64,000 nt of DNA. Origin: UBA1181 sp963619325. Its GTDB lineage: Bacteria; Bacteroidota; Bacteroidia; Bacteroidales; Paludibacteraceae. Where the stretch lies: NCBI GenBank assembly GCA_963619325.1, contig CAVEVQ010000001.1:1-64000 (forward strand), in the 5' to 3' direction. The notes under the pieces were generated by a model. It saw only the letters and a program-made list of their open reading frames with translations. It made no database searches and was not told the DNA's origin. Positions 1-9,769 of this stretch are shown here, one piece after another. Numbering within the stretch: the stretch's first letter is position 1; the number at the start of each line of letters is the position of its first letter. A program made the position numbers and the translations under genes.

Positions 1-980
1 GAGGCGTAGTACTTCCCGACTATCTCGTCCATGTTGACGTTGTCGCGGTCGAGCAAGTTGATCAGGTAGGTCGGCGTGCCTGTCGTAAACCAATAGCTGT
101 CAATTTTTTTCTTTTTCAGCGCACTTAGCAGGCTGAACGGATTGTAGACCTCGCTCATTCCACTGCTGAAATGGTAGCCGTCATACTGTTTCTTCAGCAA
201 CTCTTTTACCTCAGAAGGTGCGACACCTCTTCTCTCGGCGATTTCATCAACAGATTCCTGAAAATAACGATCTATTTCATCCTCCGAAATGCCACACAAC
301 GTGTCGTACTGCTCATCCAAGCTGATGTCGTCCGGTTGGTTGAAACCGCTGAAGACGCTCACCTTGGCGAATTTCGTAACGCCCGTCAAGAAGACAAACT
401 GCAAATCCTCATCCGCATCCTTCAACGAAGCGTAAAAAGACTTGAGTATTCCACGATTATAACTTTCGATAGAGACTTTCTCACCGTTTTGCTCCACAAA
501 ACCACCACTTCCCAACACATCAATGATGGGCTTGTCGTATTCGTCAACCAACACAACGCACGGCATACCAGTCTTTTCGTGAACATCAGCCAAAATTTTT
601 CTGAACCGTGTCCCCTCATCTTGAGTTGTTTTCTCAATTCCATACTTTGATTCCCAACCGCTGAGCATTGAACTCAATACTTCTGAAAGAGTATCTACAT
701 CCGTGAATCTTCCCGTGCCGAAAGAAATTCTGAACACTGGATACTCCTTCCACTCCGTCTCCAACTGTTCAATCGCCAAACCCTTGAATAGCTCCTTCCT
801 TCCCAAAAAATAATTCTCCAAGGTGGAGATGAGAAGGCTTTTGCCGAACCTGCGCGGGCGACTCAAAAAGTAGATTTTCCCCTCCGAGACAAGGGAATAT
901 ATCAAATCTGTCTTGTCAACGTAGACATAGCCACCGTTGATAATGTCTTGAAACGTCTGTATGCCGACCGGGTACTTCAT
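1..980 (-). CDS. AAA-ATPase-like / PD-(D/E)XK nuclease family protein, 3' end outside window
   Basis: Partial gene: it starts with ATG at 980 and runs off the left edge without a stop (326 complete codons). Near residue 41 is a Walker A variant, RPRRFGKS, and near residue 145 a Walker B-like VDEYDKP. The N-terminal KYPVGIQTFQDIINGGYVYVDKT block is typical of the AAA-ATPase-like (PF09820) family. In that family a PD-(D/E)XK nuclease domain usually follows at the C-terminus; here it would lie outside the window. The family is very abundant and multi-copy in Bacteroidales. Its role is unclear; a mobile or defence-related ATPase/nuclease has been suggested for relatives. Confidence 0.88.
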   Translation of the reverse strand, partial: MKYPVGIQTFQDIINGGYVYVDKTDLIYSLVSEGKIYFLSRPRRFGKSLLISTLENYFLGRKELFKGLAIEQLETEWKEYPVFRISFGTGRFTDVDTLSEVLSSMLSGWESKYGIEKTTQDEGTRFRKILADVHEKTGMPCVVLVDEYDKPIIDVLGSGGFVEQNGEKVSIESYNRGILKSFYASLKDADEDLQFVFLTGVTKFAKVSVFSGFNQPDDISLDEQYDTLCGISEDEIDRYFQESVDEIAERRGVAPSEVKELLKKQYDGYHFSSGMSEVYNPFSLLSALKKKKIDSYWFTTGTPTYLINLLDRDNVNMDEIVGKYYA

Positions 981-1020
981 ATCTCCTTTTTTTGTGTTTT
1001 GGCGAAGATACAAAAATTTC

Positions 1021-1677
1021 TCAAAACACGAAGCAGGACAACCGTCGCATCAACATACCCCAATTAAATAATGAAAACACTGACACACAAAAAATTCCAT
1101 TTAAAAATCCAGCAACCAACTGCATTGGGGTATGTCGATTTAACTGCAAACGAGCCGCCGCTAATAAGCCTGCAGACAAAATTGCAACACACATCACTAA
1201 AGAGGAATTGACATTGGTGGATAAACTAACGATAAAGATACTAGCGATGAGACCTCCGACTCCTGTAAGATGAGCACTGATTTTCCACTTGATGCTGACA
1301 ATCGCAGTAATTAGGATAGCGACAGAAACCGCACCAAGTAGATTTATGATAAAAAGCGGCATCGCATAACGACAAAGCATAAAGTCACATCCAAAGAAAA
1401 AAAGAGACGTCACAAACATCGGATAGAATCGATCTTTCTTATCCAACATCTTGGCACTACTGATGATATTGAATTTTGCCATCAACCAATAAGAGAAAAA
1501 CGGCATTAAGACGCACATAAGAATTACAAAATAGTATGATATGACAACATACTGCCGAGGGAAAAACGAGAATAATGGTATCCGGAAAAGTAGAATAAGC
1601 CCATAAAGAGGCATGAAAAGAGGGAAAAGTAAGAATGATATCGCACGAGCGACAATGTCAAATATAGTATCTTTCAT
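1021..1677 (-). CDS. PAP2-like integral membrane protein
   Basis: A 218-residue, very hydrophobic protein with about six membrane segments. Near residues 135-140 it has a SAHLTG segment and near residues 176-185 ARLQLNRHTP, which match the second and third signatures of PAP2-type lipid phosphatases (SGH and SRxxxxxH) in degenerate form. The first signature (KxxxxxxRP) is not evident, so catalysis is uncertain. It begins 5 bp after rpoN and is probably co-transcribed with it. A membrane lipid or undecaprenyl-phosphate phosphatase role is possible but is inference. Confidence 0.75.
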   Translation of the reverse strand: MKDTIFDIVARAISFLLFPLFMPLYGLILLFRIPLFSFFPRQYVVISYYFVILMCVLMPFFSYWLMAKFNIISSAKMLDKKDRFYPMFVTSLFFFGCDFMLCRYAMPLFIINLLGAVSVAILITAIVSIKWKISAHLTGVGGLIASIFIVSLSTNVNSSLVMCVAILSAGLLAAARLQLNRHTPMQLVAGFLNGIFCVSVFSLFNWGMLMRRLSCFVF

Positions 1678-1682
1678 TATTT

Positions 1683-3146
1683 TTATAATTTCTTACGAAG
1701 CCGAGCCACTGGAATATTTAACTGTTCACGATATTTCGCCACTGTTCGACGAGCAACACTGTAGCCTTTATCTTTTAGAATTTGTGATATTTGATCGTCC
1801 GTAATCGGATTCTGACTATCCTCTTTTTCAACGATTTCAGATATTATTTCTCTTATTCGTCTATAAGTAACATCTTCACCATCAGCTGTTTGTGTGCCTT
1901 CTACGAAAAAGAATTTAAGAGGGTACACGCCAAAATCCGTCTGCACATATTTGCTATTACTGACACGAGAAATAGTCGACACATCGTAGCCCGTCATACT
2001 CGCAATATCTTTCAGTCCAAGAGGTTTTAATTTGGAGATATCACCTTCAAGGAAAAAGTTTTTCTGCTTTTCTACAATAGCCGACATAGTACGAAAGAGT
2101 GTCTCATGGCGTTGTCTGATTGAATCTATAAACCATTGCGCGGCGTCAATCTTCTGCTTGACAAACATAATCGCATCTTTCTTATCTTTGTTAGCACTTT
2201 TGTTCTTCAAGTAATCCTCTAACATATTAGAAAACTCAGGACTAACACGAAGAGACGGAACATTTTCATCATTAAGAGAAACTTCTAAATTTCCATCGTG
2301 ATTTTCAACGATGAAGTCAGGGATCAGTTCATTACCGAGCATTAAACCGCTCTCCCAAGAATTCCCTGGTTTGGGATTCAAACGGACAATTTCGTCCATT
2401 GCCTCCCGAATGTCATCTTTAGACAATCCCGTGCTTTCCTCTATCTGATTGTATCTTTTCTGAAGAAAATCCTCAAAATTACTGGTAAGGATTTTCACCG
2501 CATACCGTATCGCATCCGTTGGTTCCTTGCGCTTGAGTTGTAAAAGAAGGCACTCCCTTATTTCATGCGCTCCTACTCCAGGCGGATCAAAAGACTGTAC
2601 AATCTGCAACGCTTTCGAAAATCTTTCCTCTTCCACAAACTTTCCGCTCTGAAAAGCAAAATCATCAGACAGAGATTGAAGCGTACGACGAAGATACCCA
2701 TCATCATCTAAATTACCTATAATATATTCAACAAGAGGCTTCAAATCCTCTGGTATCACCCGAAGTCTCATCTGCTCTAAAAGGAAATCCTGCAATGTGT
2801 CAGAATAGGACATGTTCATCCCGAGCGTGTTCTTCTCTCCTTCTCCCTGCTCTTGGTAGGTTTTGTAGTCGGGAATATCATCGTCCGATCGATAATCATC
2901 TAATGAGATATCATCATTAGATCCGAAATCCTCATCACTTTGAGCGTCTTCTCCCCCATTTAGTCCATCCGCAGATTCCTCATTAAGACCATCATAAACC
3001 TCAAGAGCGGGATTAGCCTCAACCTCCTGTTTTATCAGCTCTTCTAACTCCATCGTAGGACTTTCAAGCATCTTAATGGCTTGAATTTGCTGCGGAGATA
3101 GACGCTGAAGAAGTTTCTGTTGATATACTAACTGAGTTTTGCTCAT
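1683..3146 (-). CDS. rpoN: RNA polymerase sigma-54 factor RpoN
   Basis: 487 residues, the usual size for sigma-54. The N-terminus is the Gln-rich region I (QLVYQQKLLQRLSPQQ) that binds enhancer-binding ATPases. An acidic stretch follows (about residues 55-100), then the core-binding domain. A helix-turn-helix (LKDIASMTGYDVSTISR, about residues 377-393) and the diagnostic RpoN box ARRTVAKYR (residues 465-473) recognise the -24/-12 promoter. It lies at the end of a close-packed minus-strand series, after a Dabb-family gene and before a PAP2-like gene. No enhancer-binding protein is seen in the window. Confidence 0.97.
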   Translation of the reverse strand: MSKTQLVYQQKLLQRLSPQQIQAIKMLESPTMELEELIKQEVEANPALEVYDGLNEESADGLNGGEDAQSDEDFGSNDDISLDDYRSDDDIPDYKTYQEQGEGEKNTLGMNMSYSDTLQDFLLEQMRLRVIPEDLKPLVEYIIGNLDDDGYLRRTLQSLSDDFAFQSGKFVEEERFSKALQIVQSFDPPGVGAHEIRECLLLQLKRKEPTDAIRYAVKILTSNFEDFLQKRYNQIEESTGLSKDDIREAMDEIVRLNPKPGNSWESGLMLGNELIPDFIVENHDGNLEVSLNDENVPSLRVSPEFSNMLEDYLKNKSANKDKKDAIMFVKQKIDAAQWFIDSIRQRHETLFRTMSAIVEKQKNFFLEGDISKLKPLGLKDIASMTGYDVSTISRVSNSKYVQTDFGVYPLKFFFVEGTQTADGEDVTYRRIREIISEIVEKEDSQNPITDDQISQILKDKGYSVARRTVAKYREQLNIPVARLRKKL

Positions 3147-3195
3147 AGGTTACTTGCCTCTTTATTCTGCAAAATTATAGATTTCAATTTTCATT

Positions 3196-3498
3196 CTATA
3201 TTTTGAAATCCATGCAGACCCTCAACTTTGTATTAGGTTTTACAACTGAATCTGCCACAGCAACATGATCAGGATGCACAGCGTAACCCTTCAATGCCTC
3301 AAAATCAATCAAAGTAGAGTCTAACATAACATCTGCATTCGACGTTTCTAAAGCATCAACATTTACTTTTATTTCAACAAGTCCTGGCACACGCCCTGCC
3401 AACCCTTCAAGTCCTTTTTTTATGGCTTTCTTCGCCTCTTCTTTCTGCTCGGCAGTAAGTTCGTCTTTCAACTGCCATAAAATAACATGTTTTACCAT
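3196..3498 (-). CDS. Dabb (stress-responsive A/B barrel) family protein
   Basis: 100 residues, the normal length for this dimeric alpha/beta-barrel family. The start MVKHVILWQLKDE and the later VDALETSNADVMLDSTLIDFEAL and YAVHPDHVAVADSV segments match the Dabb pattern (conserved H of VKHVILW, then F..W..L..Y..HP.H). The function of most bacterial members is unknown. No signal peptide, so cytoplasmic. It lies 49 bp upstream of rpoN and 32 bp downstream of the MFS gene, consistent with one transcript. Confidence 0.9.
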   Translation of the reverse strand: MVKHVILWQLKDELTAEQKEEAKKAIKKGLEGLAGRVPGLVEIKVNVDALETSNADVMLDSTLIDFEALKGYAVHPDHVAVADSVVKPNTKLRVCMDFKI

Positions 3499-3530
3499 AT
3501 ATATCTTTTCTTTTGATACAGTTTTAATTG

Positions 3531-4715
3531 CTAACGCAATTTATGTGCTTCATAAAATTTTTTCACAAGGGTGAAGAATATCGCCACCCCTATCATATTG
3601 ATTATCCAAGCGCACCAAAACGCCGCTATATAGTCGTAATGACGCGAAACGACACCACCAACCAAAATACCCAAACCAACTCCTACGTCCCACGAAACAA
3701 AAAGGGACGAATTAGCAGTGCCTCTCTGATTATGCTCCGCAAGGTTGATGAACATCGTTTGATAGGCAGGAAACATATGTCCGTTGCCTAAACCTACTAT
3801 CAACGCTGACCCAAAGTAACAAAACTCATTTTGTCCCGCTGCGAAAATGAGATAACCCAAGAGCGATATACAACACCCCACCGCTGCGTTATGCGTCACC
3901 TTACCATTGCGAAGAGAACGTGAACCGACTAAACGCGACATTGCTAAACCGATAGCAAGGAGGGCGAAGAAAAATCCTGAACCTCCCTCTATTCCCAATT
4001 TTTCCTGCCCATAAATGGCAACATAGGTTGACACAACGCCATAGGAAAAAGAGAGGCATACTAAACTGGCCGCAACACGCCACGCTGGCAACAAAAAAAA
4101 TCTGTCAAGAGATATGGGGGCTTTATTAGTTATCAACTCTTTCTTCGGCAATTTAACCGAGCAACTAGCAATCAAACCAATAGCTGAAGTGGCCAATGCT
4201 AAAGCAAAGATGAGTTTATAGTTTTGCGTAGCATGATAAATCTGCATCGCCACAAATGGACTAATAGCCGTAGCAATGTTATTGCTCAATCCATAGAATC
4301 CAATACCCTCCGCTCGCCTTGAAGGATGAAGCACATCAATGGCAATAGTGCTGTTAGCGACCGTTGCGCCTCCGAATGGCAAACCATGCAAAGTACGAAC
4401 TATGGCAAAAAAAAGAAGAGTCCCCGGAATAAGGTAGCCTGCAAAGAAGAGAACGAAAAGGAAGAAACTCAACACCAACACCTTTTTTCGAGGGAAACTA
4501 TCCACTAAGTATCCACTGAAACCTCTTGACACAAGCGCCATCACCACATAACCCGATAGCACCACGCCTATAAGGTCATTATCGGCGTTAAAAGTCTCCT
4601 TTAAGTATATCGGCAATAGAGGCATCAATAACATAAAAGAGAAAAATATCGAAAAATTCGCAATAAAAACCTTTATGTATTCACTGCTCCATAATTTCGC
4701 TTCTTCTGTTTCCAT
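3531..4715 (-). CDS. MFS family transporter
   Basis: 394 residues with about twelve membrane helices. A motif-A-like loop GYLVDSFPRKKVLV lies between helices 2 and 3 (about residues 67-80), and TLHGLPFGGATVANSTIA (about residues 108-125) resembles the helix 4 region of drug or sugar efflux permeases. These are proton-coupled secondary transporters of the inner membrane. The substrate cannot be told from sequence. It is 11 bp downstream of the TonB-type barrel gene, so the two may be co-expressed, but a functional link is not shown. Confidence 0.9.
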   Translation of the reverse strand: METEEAKLWSSEYIKVFIANFSIFFSFMLLMPLLPIYLKETFNADNDLIGVVLSGYVVMALVSRGFSGYLVDSFPRKKVLVLSFFLFVLFFAGYLIPGTLLFFAIVRTLHGLPFGGATVANSTIAIDVLHPSRRAEGIGFYGLSNNIATAISPFVAMQIYHATQNYKLIFALALATSAIGLIASCSVKLPKKELITNKAPISLDRFFLLPAWRVAASLVCLSFSYGVVSTYVAIYGQEKLGIEGGSGFFFALLAIGLAMSRLVGSRSLRNGKVTHNAAVGCCISLLGYLIFAAGQNEFCYFGSALIVGLGNGHMFPAYQTMFINLAEHNQRGTANSSLFVSWDVGVGLGILVGGVVSRHYDYIAAFWCAWIINMIGVAIFFTLVKKFYEAHKLR

Positions 4716-4726
4716 GACAGTCGTAT

Positions 4727-7222
4727 TTAAAAATCGTCCATTCCTCCATCATCGTCCGACGAGAAGGAATCTGTCTTTCCTTTCTTCCCCTTTTTCTTCA
4801 TATTCCCGAAGTTATATGAAACATTAAAGTTGATTGAGCGTCCATTCCACGTCGTTTCTGAATATTGGTAGAAATCATCATCCCATGTCTCCGACTTCCT
4901 CTTCCTTGAATTGAGAATGTCGCGGACGGAAAGGGTAAGGTTCAGCTTTTTGTCAAGGAACGACTTTTTAGCACCAAAATTCACGAAATAGGTGTTAAGA
5001 GTCTTTCCTTGGGCTGTTGCTTTAGGAGAACGATAATTCCCAGTCAACTCCATACTTATGTTCTTCGGAAGTATGAATGTAGACGATACTTTTGCAGTCC
5101 AACTCCAACTGTGACGGTCATCAACGTGTATGTCAATATCCGACGCGCTCTCGGCATTATGCACTGTGAAATCGCCTCCTGTCAACTTGTAATAGTAGAA
5201 ATTGACATTGGAGGAGAGGTCGACATATTTCCAATGGTTCTTTAAGATCAACTCCAACCCCGTAGAGTGCGAAGTGGACATGTTTTCAAAAGTGTTCATC
5301 AACACATCTTCTGATCTCCAACTGTATTTTTGGATAATGTCCTGTCGCAACTGATAGTATACAGAACTGATAAAAGAATGTTTTTTCTCACAAAAATTCC
5401 TTACATAACTGAATTCAAACGAGTTGGTGAACTCCGGGTTCAAATCTGGATTACCAAACGAGATGTTTGTAGAGTCTTCCACATCTTTGTATGGATTCAG
5501 CCTTCTGCTTTTCGGGCGAGATATTCGGCGAGTATAACTCAACTGCAACTCGTCATTATCCGAAGCGATGTACGAGAGGAAAACTGTTGGGAAGACATTG
5601 GCATATGGTTTCTTCGTTGACTTATCTCCATTGGTATGAAGCGTCCAATCAACATCCGTCAACTCTCCCCTAAGACCAAGTTGCGCAGCAAAACGTCTGA
5701 ATTTATTTCCATACGAAGCGTAGATGGAGTAGACATTTTGTTGCATCTCAAAGTCATTGTCTAATTCCGTTTGCGGAATAAAATCATTCGCCCCGTTCAC
5801 CCTCTTCTCTGTTGTAACATCGCTATACTGATGGTCTAAGCTGACTTTCGCTCCCGCTTCTAATTTTGAAGTGGACGAAATTGGATTGACATAATCTACC
5901 TGTGCCTCCCAGGTGCGATTTTTATTGAGGGTCGTTTGATTTTGATCGTAATCATTGACTGGCGAAGCAACACGCATCGAATCAAAATTACGTTGGTAAT
6001 AATTGCGTTCATTGTCATTCTTATTGGCAGAAAAGTCTATCACGGCTGTAAGCGTATGACTTTCACTGAAATTATGCGTGTAATTTATCTCTCCATAGCC
6101 CATCAGTCGATCATTGTCTGTTCGCGAATCTCGACTTTGGAAGGAATTGAAAATACGATTTTCCCCATTGATATACCCATGTTCGTAATCAATAAACTGA
6201 CCTCTAAACCGATCTCCGAACATAAACATACCCGCAAAGCCAATCAGGTTACTGGAATCAACCTGACAGCTTGACGTCACACGAACAAAGGCAGAATTCA
6301 TTTCAAATTCTGTATCATTGTACTGATTAATAAGTGTCGTGTCTTCCCCGTAGTACTCTCTTCGACTTTCTCCGCCTCCGTCATTTTTCCTATTGCGATA
6401 CCCTATACTGACTCCCGTAGACCATTTGTTTTTATTGAAATTGATGTTGGCACTTGCATTTCCTCCTAATCTTCCTCCCCAAGGATATGTCAACCCAGCA
6501 GAAACTGTTCCATAATAAGCAGTACGCAAGACGCTCTGCTTCATCACTATATTGATAATACCAGCCGACCCTTCTGCCGAGAATTTTGAAGAGGGGTTCG
6601 TAATTACCTCTACGCGCTCGATACTCCCGGCAGGTAATTGTTCCAACAAATCCGCCTTGTTATCTTCCGTCATTCCAGATGGTCTTCCATTAATGTATAT
6701 TTCTACATTCTCATTGTTGCGCATTGAGACATTACCTTCAACATCAACTGCCACCGATGGTATCTCCTTCAAGACCTCACTTGCAGACATTCCATCCGAC
6801 ACAGCACTTTCATTGACGATAAATGTCTTTTTGTCAATGTCTACTTGCAAAGAGGATCGCTTTGCCGTTACTTCCACGGCAGACAACAAAGAGGCATCTT
6901 CCTCTATAATGATTTTTTTAAGTCTTCTTATTGGTGTAGCTGGAGTAAGAGACACATTAACAGTCTTCTTCTTAAACCCCATGAAACTAATTTCAAGACG
7001 ATATTGCCCCTCTGTAAGTTCCTTTATGACAAATTTTCCATCTATATCAGTGGCATCTCCTTTGCATTGTTTTTCTTCTTTTCCTTTAAAAAGCAAAACA
7101 GAAGCAGACGGCAACGGCTCTCCGTTGTCGTCCACCACAGTCCCCTCTATTCTATAATCTATCGCATTGATTACCAACGCATAGAATAAACTCATCAAAG
7201 CAAATAATAATCTTCTTCTCAT
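4727..7222 (-). CDS. TonB-dependent receptor family outer-membrane beta-barrel protein
   Basis: 831 residues. Signal peptide about 1-20 (MRRRLLFALMSLFYALVINA), then a carboxypeptidase-regulatory-like beta-sandwich (about 24-105, RIEGTVVDDNGEPLPSASV), a plug-like domain (about 125-235, with EVLKEIPSVAVDVEGNVSMR and EIYINGRPSG) and a long C-terminal barrel of the OMP_b-brl_3 type. The last barrel strand (SINFNVSYNFGN) is followed by a charged Lys/Asp-rich tail of about 25 residues. Such receptors import large nutrients across the outer membrane. No SusD partner is adjacent and the ligand is unknown. It follows ftsH by 24 bp. Confidence 0.92.
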   Translation of the reverse strand: MRRRLLFALMSLFYALVINAIDYRIEGTVVDDNGEPLPSASVLLFKGKEEKQCKGDATDIDGKFVIKELTEGQYRLEISFMGFKKKTVNVSLTPATPIRRLKKIIIEEDASLLSAVEVTAKRSSLQVDIDKKTFIVNESAVSDGMSASEVLKEIPSVAVDVEGNVSMRNNENVEIYINGRPSGMTEDNKADLLEQLPAGSIERVEVITNPSSKFSAEGSAGIINIVMKQSVLRTAYYGTVSAGLTYPWGGRLGGNASANINFNKNKWSTGVSIGYRNRKNDGGGESRREYYGEDTTLINQYNDTEFEMNSAFVRVTSSCQVDSSNLIGFAGMFMFGDRFRGQFIDYEHGYINGENRIFNSFQSRDSRTDNDRLMGYGEINYTHNFSESHTLTAVIDFSANKNDNERNYYQRNFDSMRVASPVNDYDQNQTTLNKNRTWEAQVDYVNPISSTSKLEAGAKVSLDHQYSDVTTEKRVNGANDFIPQTELDNDFEMQQNVYSIYASYGNKFRRFAAQLGLRGELTDVDWTLHTNGDKSTKKPYANVFPTVFLSYIASDNDELQLSYTRRISRPKSRRLNPYKDVEDSTNISFGNPDLNPEFTNSFEFSYVRNFCEKKHSFISSVYYQLRQDIIQKYSWRSEDVLMNTFENMSTSHSTGLELILKNHWKYVDLSSNVNFYYYKLTGGDFTVHNAESASDIDIHVDDRHSWSWTAKVSSTFILPKNISMELTGNYRSPKATAQGKTLNTYFVNFGAKKSFLDKKLNLTLSVRDILNSRKRKSETWDDDFYQYSETTWNGRSINFNVSYNFGNMKKKGKKGKTDSFSSDDDGGMDDF

Positions 7223-7246
7223 AAATTAGGACAAGGTCAAGTAGCT

Positions 7247-9352
7247 CTACTTAGCAAGATTCTCATTTGATTCTCCATCCGAAGAACCGCTCTGGGAATT
7301 GTCATCTCCGCTTTTATCATCTGTTTTCTTAACCCCCACCGAAGCCTCTTCAACTTTCACCTCTTCAATTTTATCCTCAGAAACGGTCTCGCTGTCTTTC
7401 TTCTTTTCACTCGTCTTCAGTTCAACCTCCTTTTCGCTTTCTTCGCTCAGTTCGTCTGCTCTCGACTTCCAAGGTCGTTTGCCAAAAAGATTTTCAACAT
7501 CATCTGCAAAGATCACCTCCTTTTCTACCAAGATAGATGCAAGTTCTCTCATCTTAGTCAAGTTTTCCTTGAGTATCTTCTTTGCCCGCTCATACTGTTC
7601 TGAGATGAGTCGCTTCACCTCTTCATCAATTACTTTCGCCGTCTCGTCACTATATGGACGAGTAAAAGAGTAATCAGACTGACCCGTAGAGTCATAATAG
7701 GAAAGGTTAGCCAATTTATTACTGAATCCATAGTATGCTACCATTGCATACGCTTTCTTTGTAGTCGTCTCAAGGTCATTAAGCGCACCTGTCGAAATTT
7801 CACCATAGACAAGTTCCTCAGCAGCTCTACCTGCAAGAGTAGCACAAATGTCATCCAGCAGATGCTGAGTTGTGATATGTTGATGCTCTTCCGGAAGATA
7901 CCACGCCGCCCCTAAAGCTCGTCCTCGAGGGACAATGGTCACCTTCACTAACGGATTGGCATATTGTAGCATCCAACTAACGGTAGCGTGCCCCGCCTCA
8001 TGGATGGCAGTTGATTCTTTCTCCGCTTTCGTCATAATGGCGTTCTTCTTCTCCAAACCTCCGACGATTCGGTCTACAGCATCCAAAAAGTCTTGCTTCT
8101 CAACACTTTTCTTCTCCTTCCTTGCCGCAATCAAAGCCGCCTCATTGCAAACATTAGCAATGTCTGCCCCCGAGAAACCTGGGGTTTGACGCGAAAGGAA
8201 CTCAACGTCCACGCTGCTATCAATCTTCACATTTCTAAGATGCACGTTGAAAATTTCTTTTCTATCGTGAACATCAGGAAGGTCCACCGCTATCTGTCTG
8301 TCAAATCGTCCCGGACGAAGCAGTGCCTTGTCCAATATGTCTGCACGGTTGGTCGCCGCCAAGATGATGACCCCACTGTTAGTGCCGAATCCATCCATCT
8401 CCGTAAGTAGCTGGTTCAACGTGTTCTCTCGTTCGTCATTCGACCCCGAGTTTATAGAACGACTACGAGCACGCCCCACGGCATCTATCTCATCTATGAA
8501 GATGATGGAAGGTGATTTTTCTTTAGCTTGACGGAACAAATCACGAACTCTCGAAGCTCCTACTCCAACGAACATCTCCATAAAGTCAGATCCTGACATT
8601 GAGAAAAACGGCACATCTGCTTCTCCTGCCACCGCTTTCGCCAAAAGTGTCTTTCCTGTTCCTGGAGGGCCTACCAACAGCGCACCCTTCGGAATCTTAC
8701 CTCCTAACTCCGTGTATTTTGACGGATTCTTTAAAAAATGTACTATTTCCTGAACCTCTTCTTTCGCCTCCGAAAGTCCTGCAACATCCTTAAAAGTAAT
8801 CTTATTGTCTGCGTTCTTGTCAAAAACGCGAGCCTTCGACTTGCCCACATTAAAGACACCCATTCCGCCGCCACCGCTATTACCGATTCTTCGCATCATA
8901 AATATCCAGATAAGAATCATAATGATGAACGGACCAACGCCCCAAAGAAGATGACTATAGTAGTCGGGGTCTTCAAAATAAGACACTTTTATTTTGGTCT
9001 TGCTGTCTTTCTGCCAATCTTTCAAGTCCTCAGTAAACTGGTCCGCCGATGGAATCGTAATTGATATGACAGGCGTTTTAATCGCTGCCGCAGAATCTTT
9101 TCCAAATACATCTGCAATCTTTTCAGGAAGGATTACAAGTTCCGCCGTATTCTTGTTGGTCGTGACCCGAATGCTCTCCACATCTCCATTTTCTACGAAT
9201 TTCTGCACTTCCGTGTACGAAAATGTCCTATTCGTCGCGCCAAAGTCTGAAAAACTAATGAAAATCAGGAACATTGCTATGATTACATAGAGCCAAGTTA
9301 GATTGAAACTATACTTTTTCCCTCCCCCATTCTTAGGATTCTCGTTTGCCAT
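7247..9352 (-). CDS. ftsH: ATP-dependent zinc metalloprotease FtsH
   Basis: 701 residues from the ATG at 9352; the frame is open two codons further to a TTG. It has two N-terminal membrane helices (about 20-36 and 137-153) flanking a periplasmic domain, an AAA+ module with Walker A GPPGTGKT (228-235), Walker B IIFIDEID and arginine fingers in RPGRFDR, and a zinc protease with HEAGH (451-455). A charged, low-complexity tail of about 85 residues (KEVELKTSEKKKD and similar) follows. FtsH degrades misfolded membrane proteins and regulatory proteins at the inner membrane. It directly follows rsfS, a common Bacteroidota arrangement. Confidence 0.98.
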   Translation of the reverse strand: MANENPKNGGGKKYSFNLTWLYVIIAMFLIFISFSDFGATNRTFSYTEVQKFVENGDVESIRVTTNKNTAELVILPEKIADVFGKDSAAAIKTPVISITIPSADQFTEDLKDWQKDSKTKIKVSYFEDPDYYSHLLWGVGPFIIMILIWIFMMRRIGNSGGGGMGVFNVGKSKARVFDKNADNKITFKDVAGLSEAKEEVQEIVHFLKNPSKYTELGGKIPKGALLVGPPGTGKTLLAKAVAGEADVPFFSMSGSDFMEMFVGVGASRVRDLFRQAKEKSPSIIFIDEIDAVGRARSRSINSGSNDERENTLNQLLTEMDGFGTNSGVIILAATNRADILDKALLRPGRFDRQIAVDLPDVHDRKEIFNVHLRNVKIDSSVDVEFLSRQTPGFSGADIANVCNEAALIAARKEKKSVEKQDFLDAVDRIVGGLEKKNAIMTKAEKESTAIHEAGHATVSWMLQYANPLVKVTIVPRGRALGAAWYLPEEHQHITTQHLLDDICATLAGRAAEELVYGEISTGALNDLETTTKKAYAMVAYYGFSNKLANLSYYDSTGQSDYSFTRPYSDETAKVIDEEVKRLISEQYERAKKILKENLTKMRELASILVEKEVIFADDVENLFGKRPWKSRADELSEESEKEVELKTSEKKKDSETVSEDKIEEVKVEEASVGVKKTDDKSGDDNSQSGSSDGESNENLAK

Positions 9353-9383
9353 TTGCAATTCGTTTAATGTTTATAAACCAGGA

Positions 9384-9755
9384 CTACAAAAGATCTGGAA
9401 TTTCCTCAGTCTTCGCATCTTCCCACAGACCTTCCAAATTGTAGAAACTACGCACCTCTGGCTGAAACACATGGACTACCACTTCTCCGTAGTCCATCGC
9501 TATCCACTGCGCATTGTCATAGCCATCTACAAAATAAGGTTTAACCTTAATCTGTTCCCTCACATAATCCTTGACAGAATCGGCAATAGATGTAACATGC
9601 GTGTTAGATCTTCCCTCACAAATGACAAAGTTCCTGAAAACATAATTATCAATGTGAGACATATCTACCTTAGTTATTTTCAATCCTTTAACATCTTGAA
9701 TTCCTTCAACAATCTTATTAATCAACAAGTCTGTATCGTTAATGATTATAGCCAT
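9384..9755 (-). CDS. rsfS: Ribosome silencing factor RsfS
   Basis: 123 residues, the expected size. It carries the family landmarks FVICEGRSNTHVTSIADSVKDYV and the block DGYDNAQWIAMDYGEVVVHVFQPEVRSFYNLEGLW, where the W-x-x-x-DYG-x-x-x-H-V-F pattern is diagnostic. RsfS binds ribosomal protein uL14 on the large subunit and prevents subunit joining in starvation. It lies between argH (14 bp upstream) and ftsH (about 31 bp downstream). Confidence 0.97.
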   Translation of the reverse strand: MAIIINDTDLLINKIVEGIQDVKGLKITKVDMSHIDNYVFRNFVICEGRSNTHVTSIADSVKDYVREQIKVKPYFVDGYDNAQWIAMDYGEVVVHVFQPEVRSFYNLEGLWEDAKTEEIPDLL

Positions 9756-9769
9756 CCTATATTTCTTTT

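Noticed and set aside
6552..7157. 201-residue plus-strand frame inside the TonB-type barrel gene
   Set aside because: Shadow of a well-supported receptor gene with signal peptide, plug and barrel; composition (Ser/Thr/Leu-rich) is typical of antisense translation.
7299..7673. 124-residue Ser-rich plus-strand frame inside ftsH
   Set aside because: Antisense of the charged low-complexity FtsH tail.
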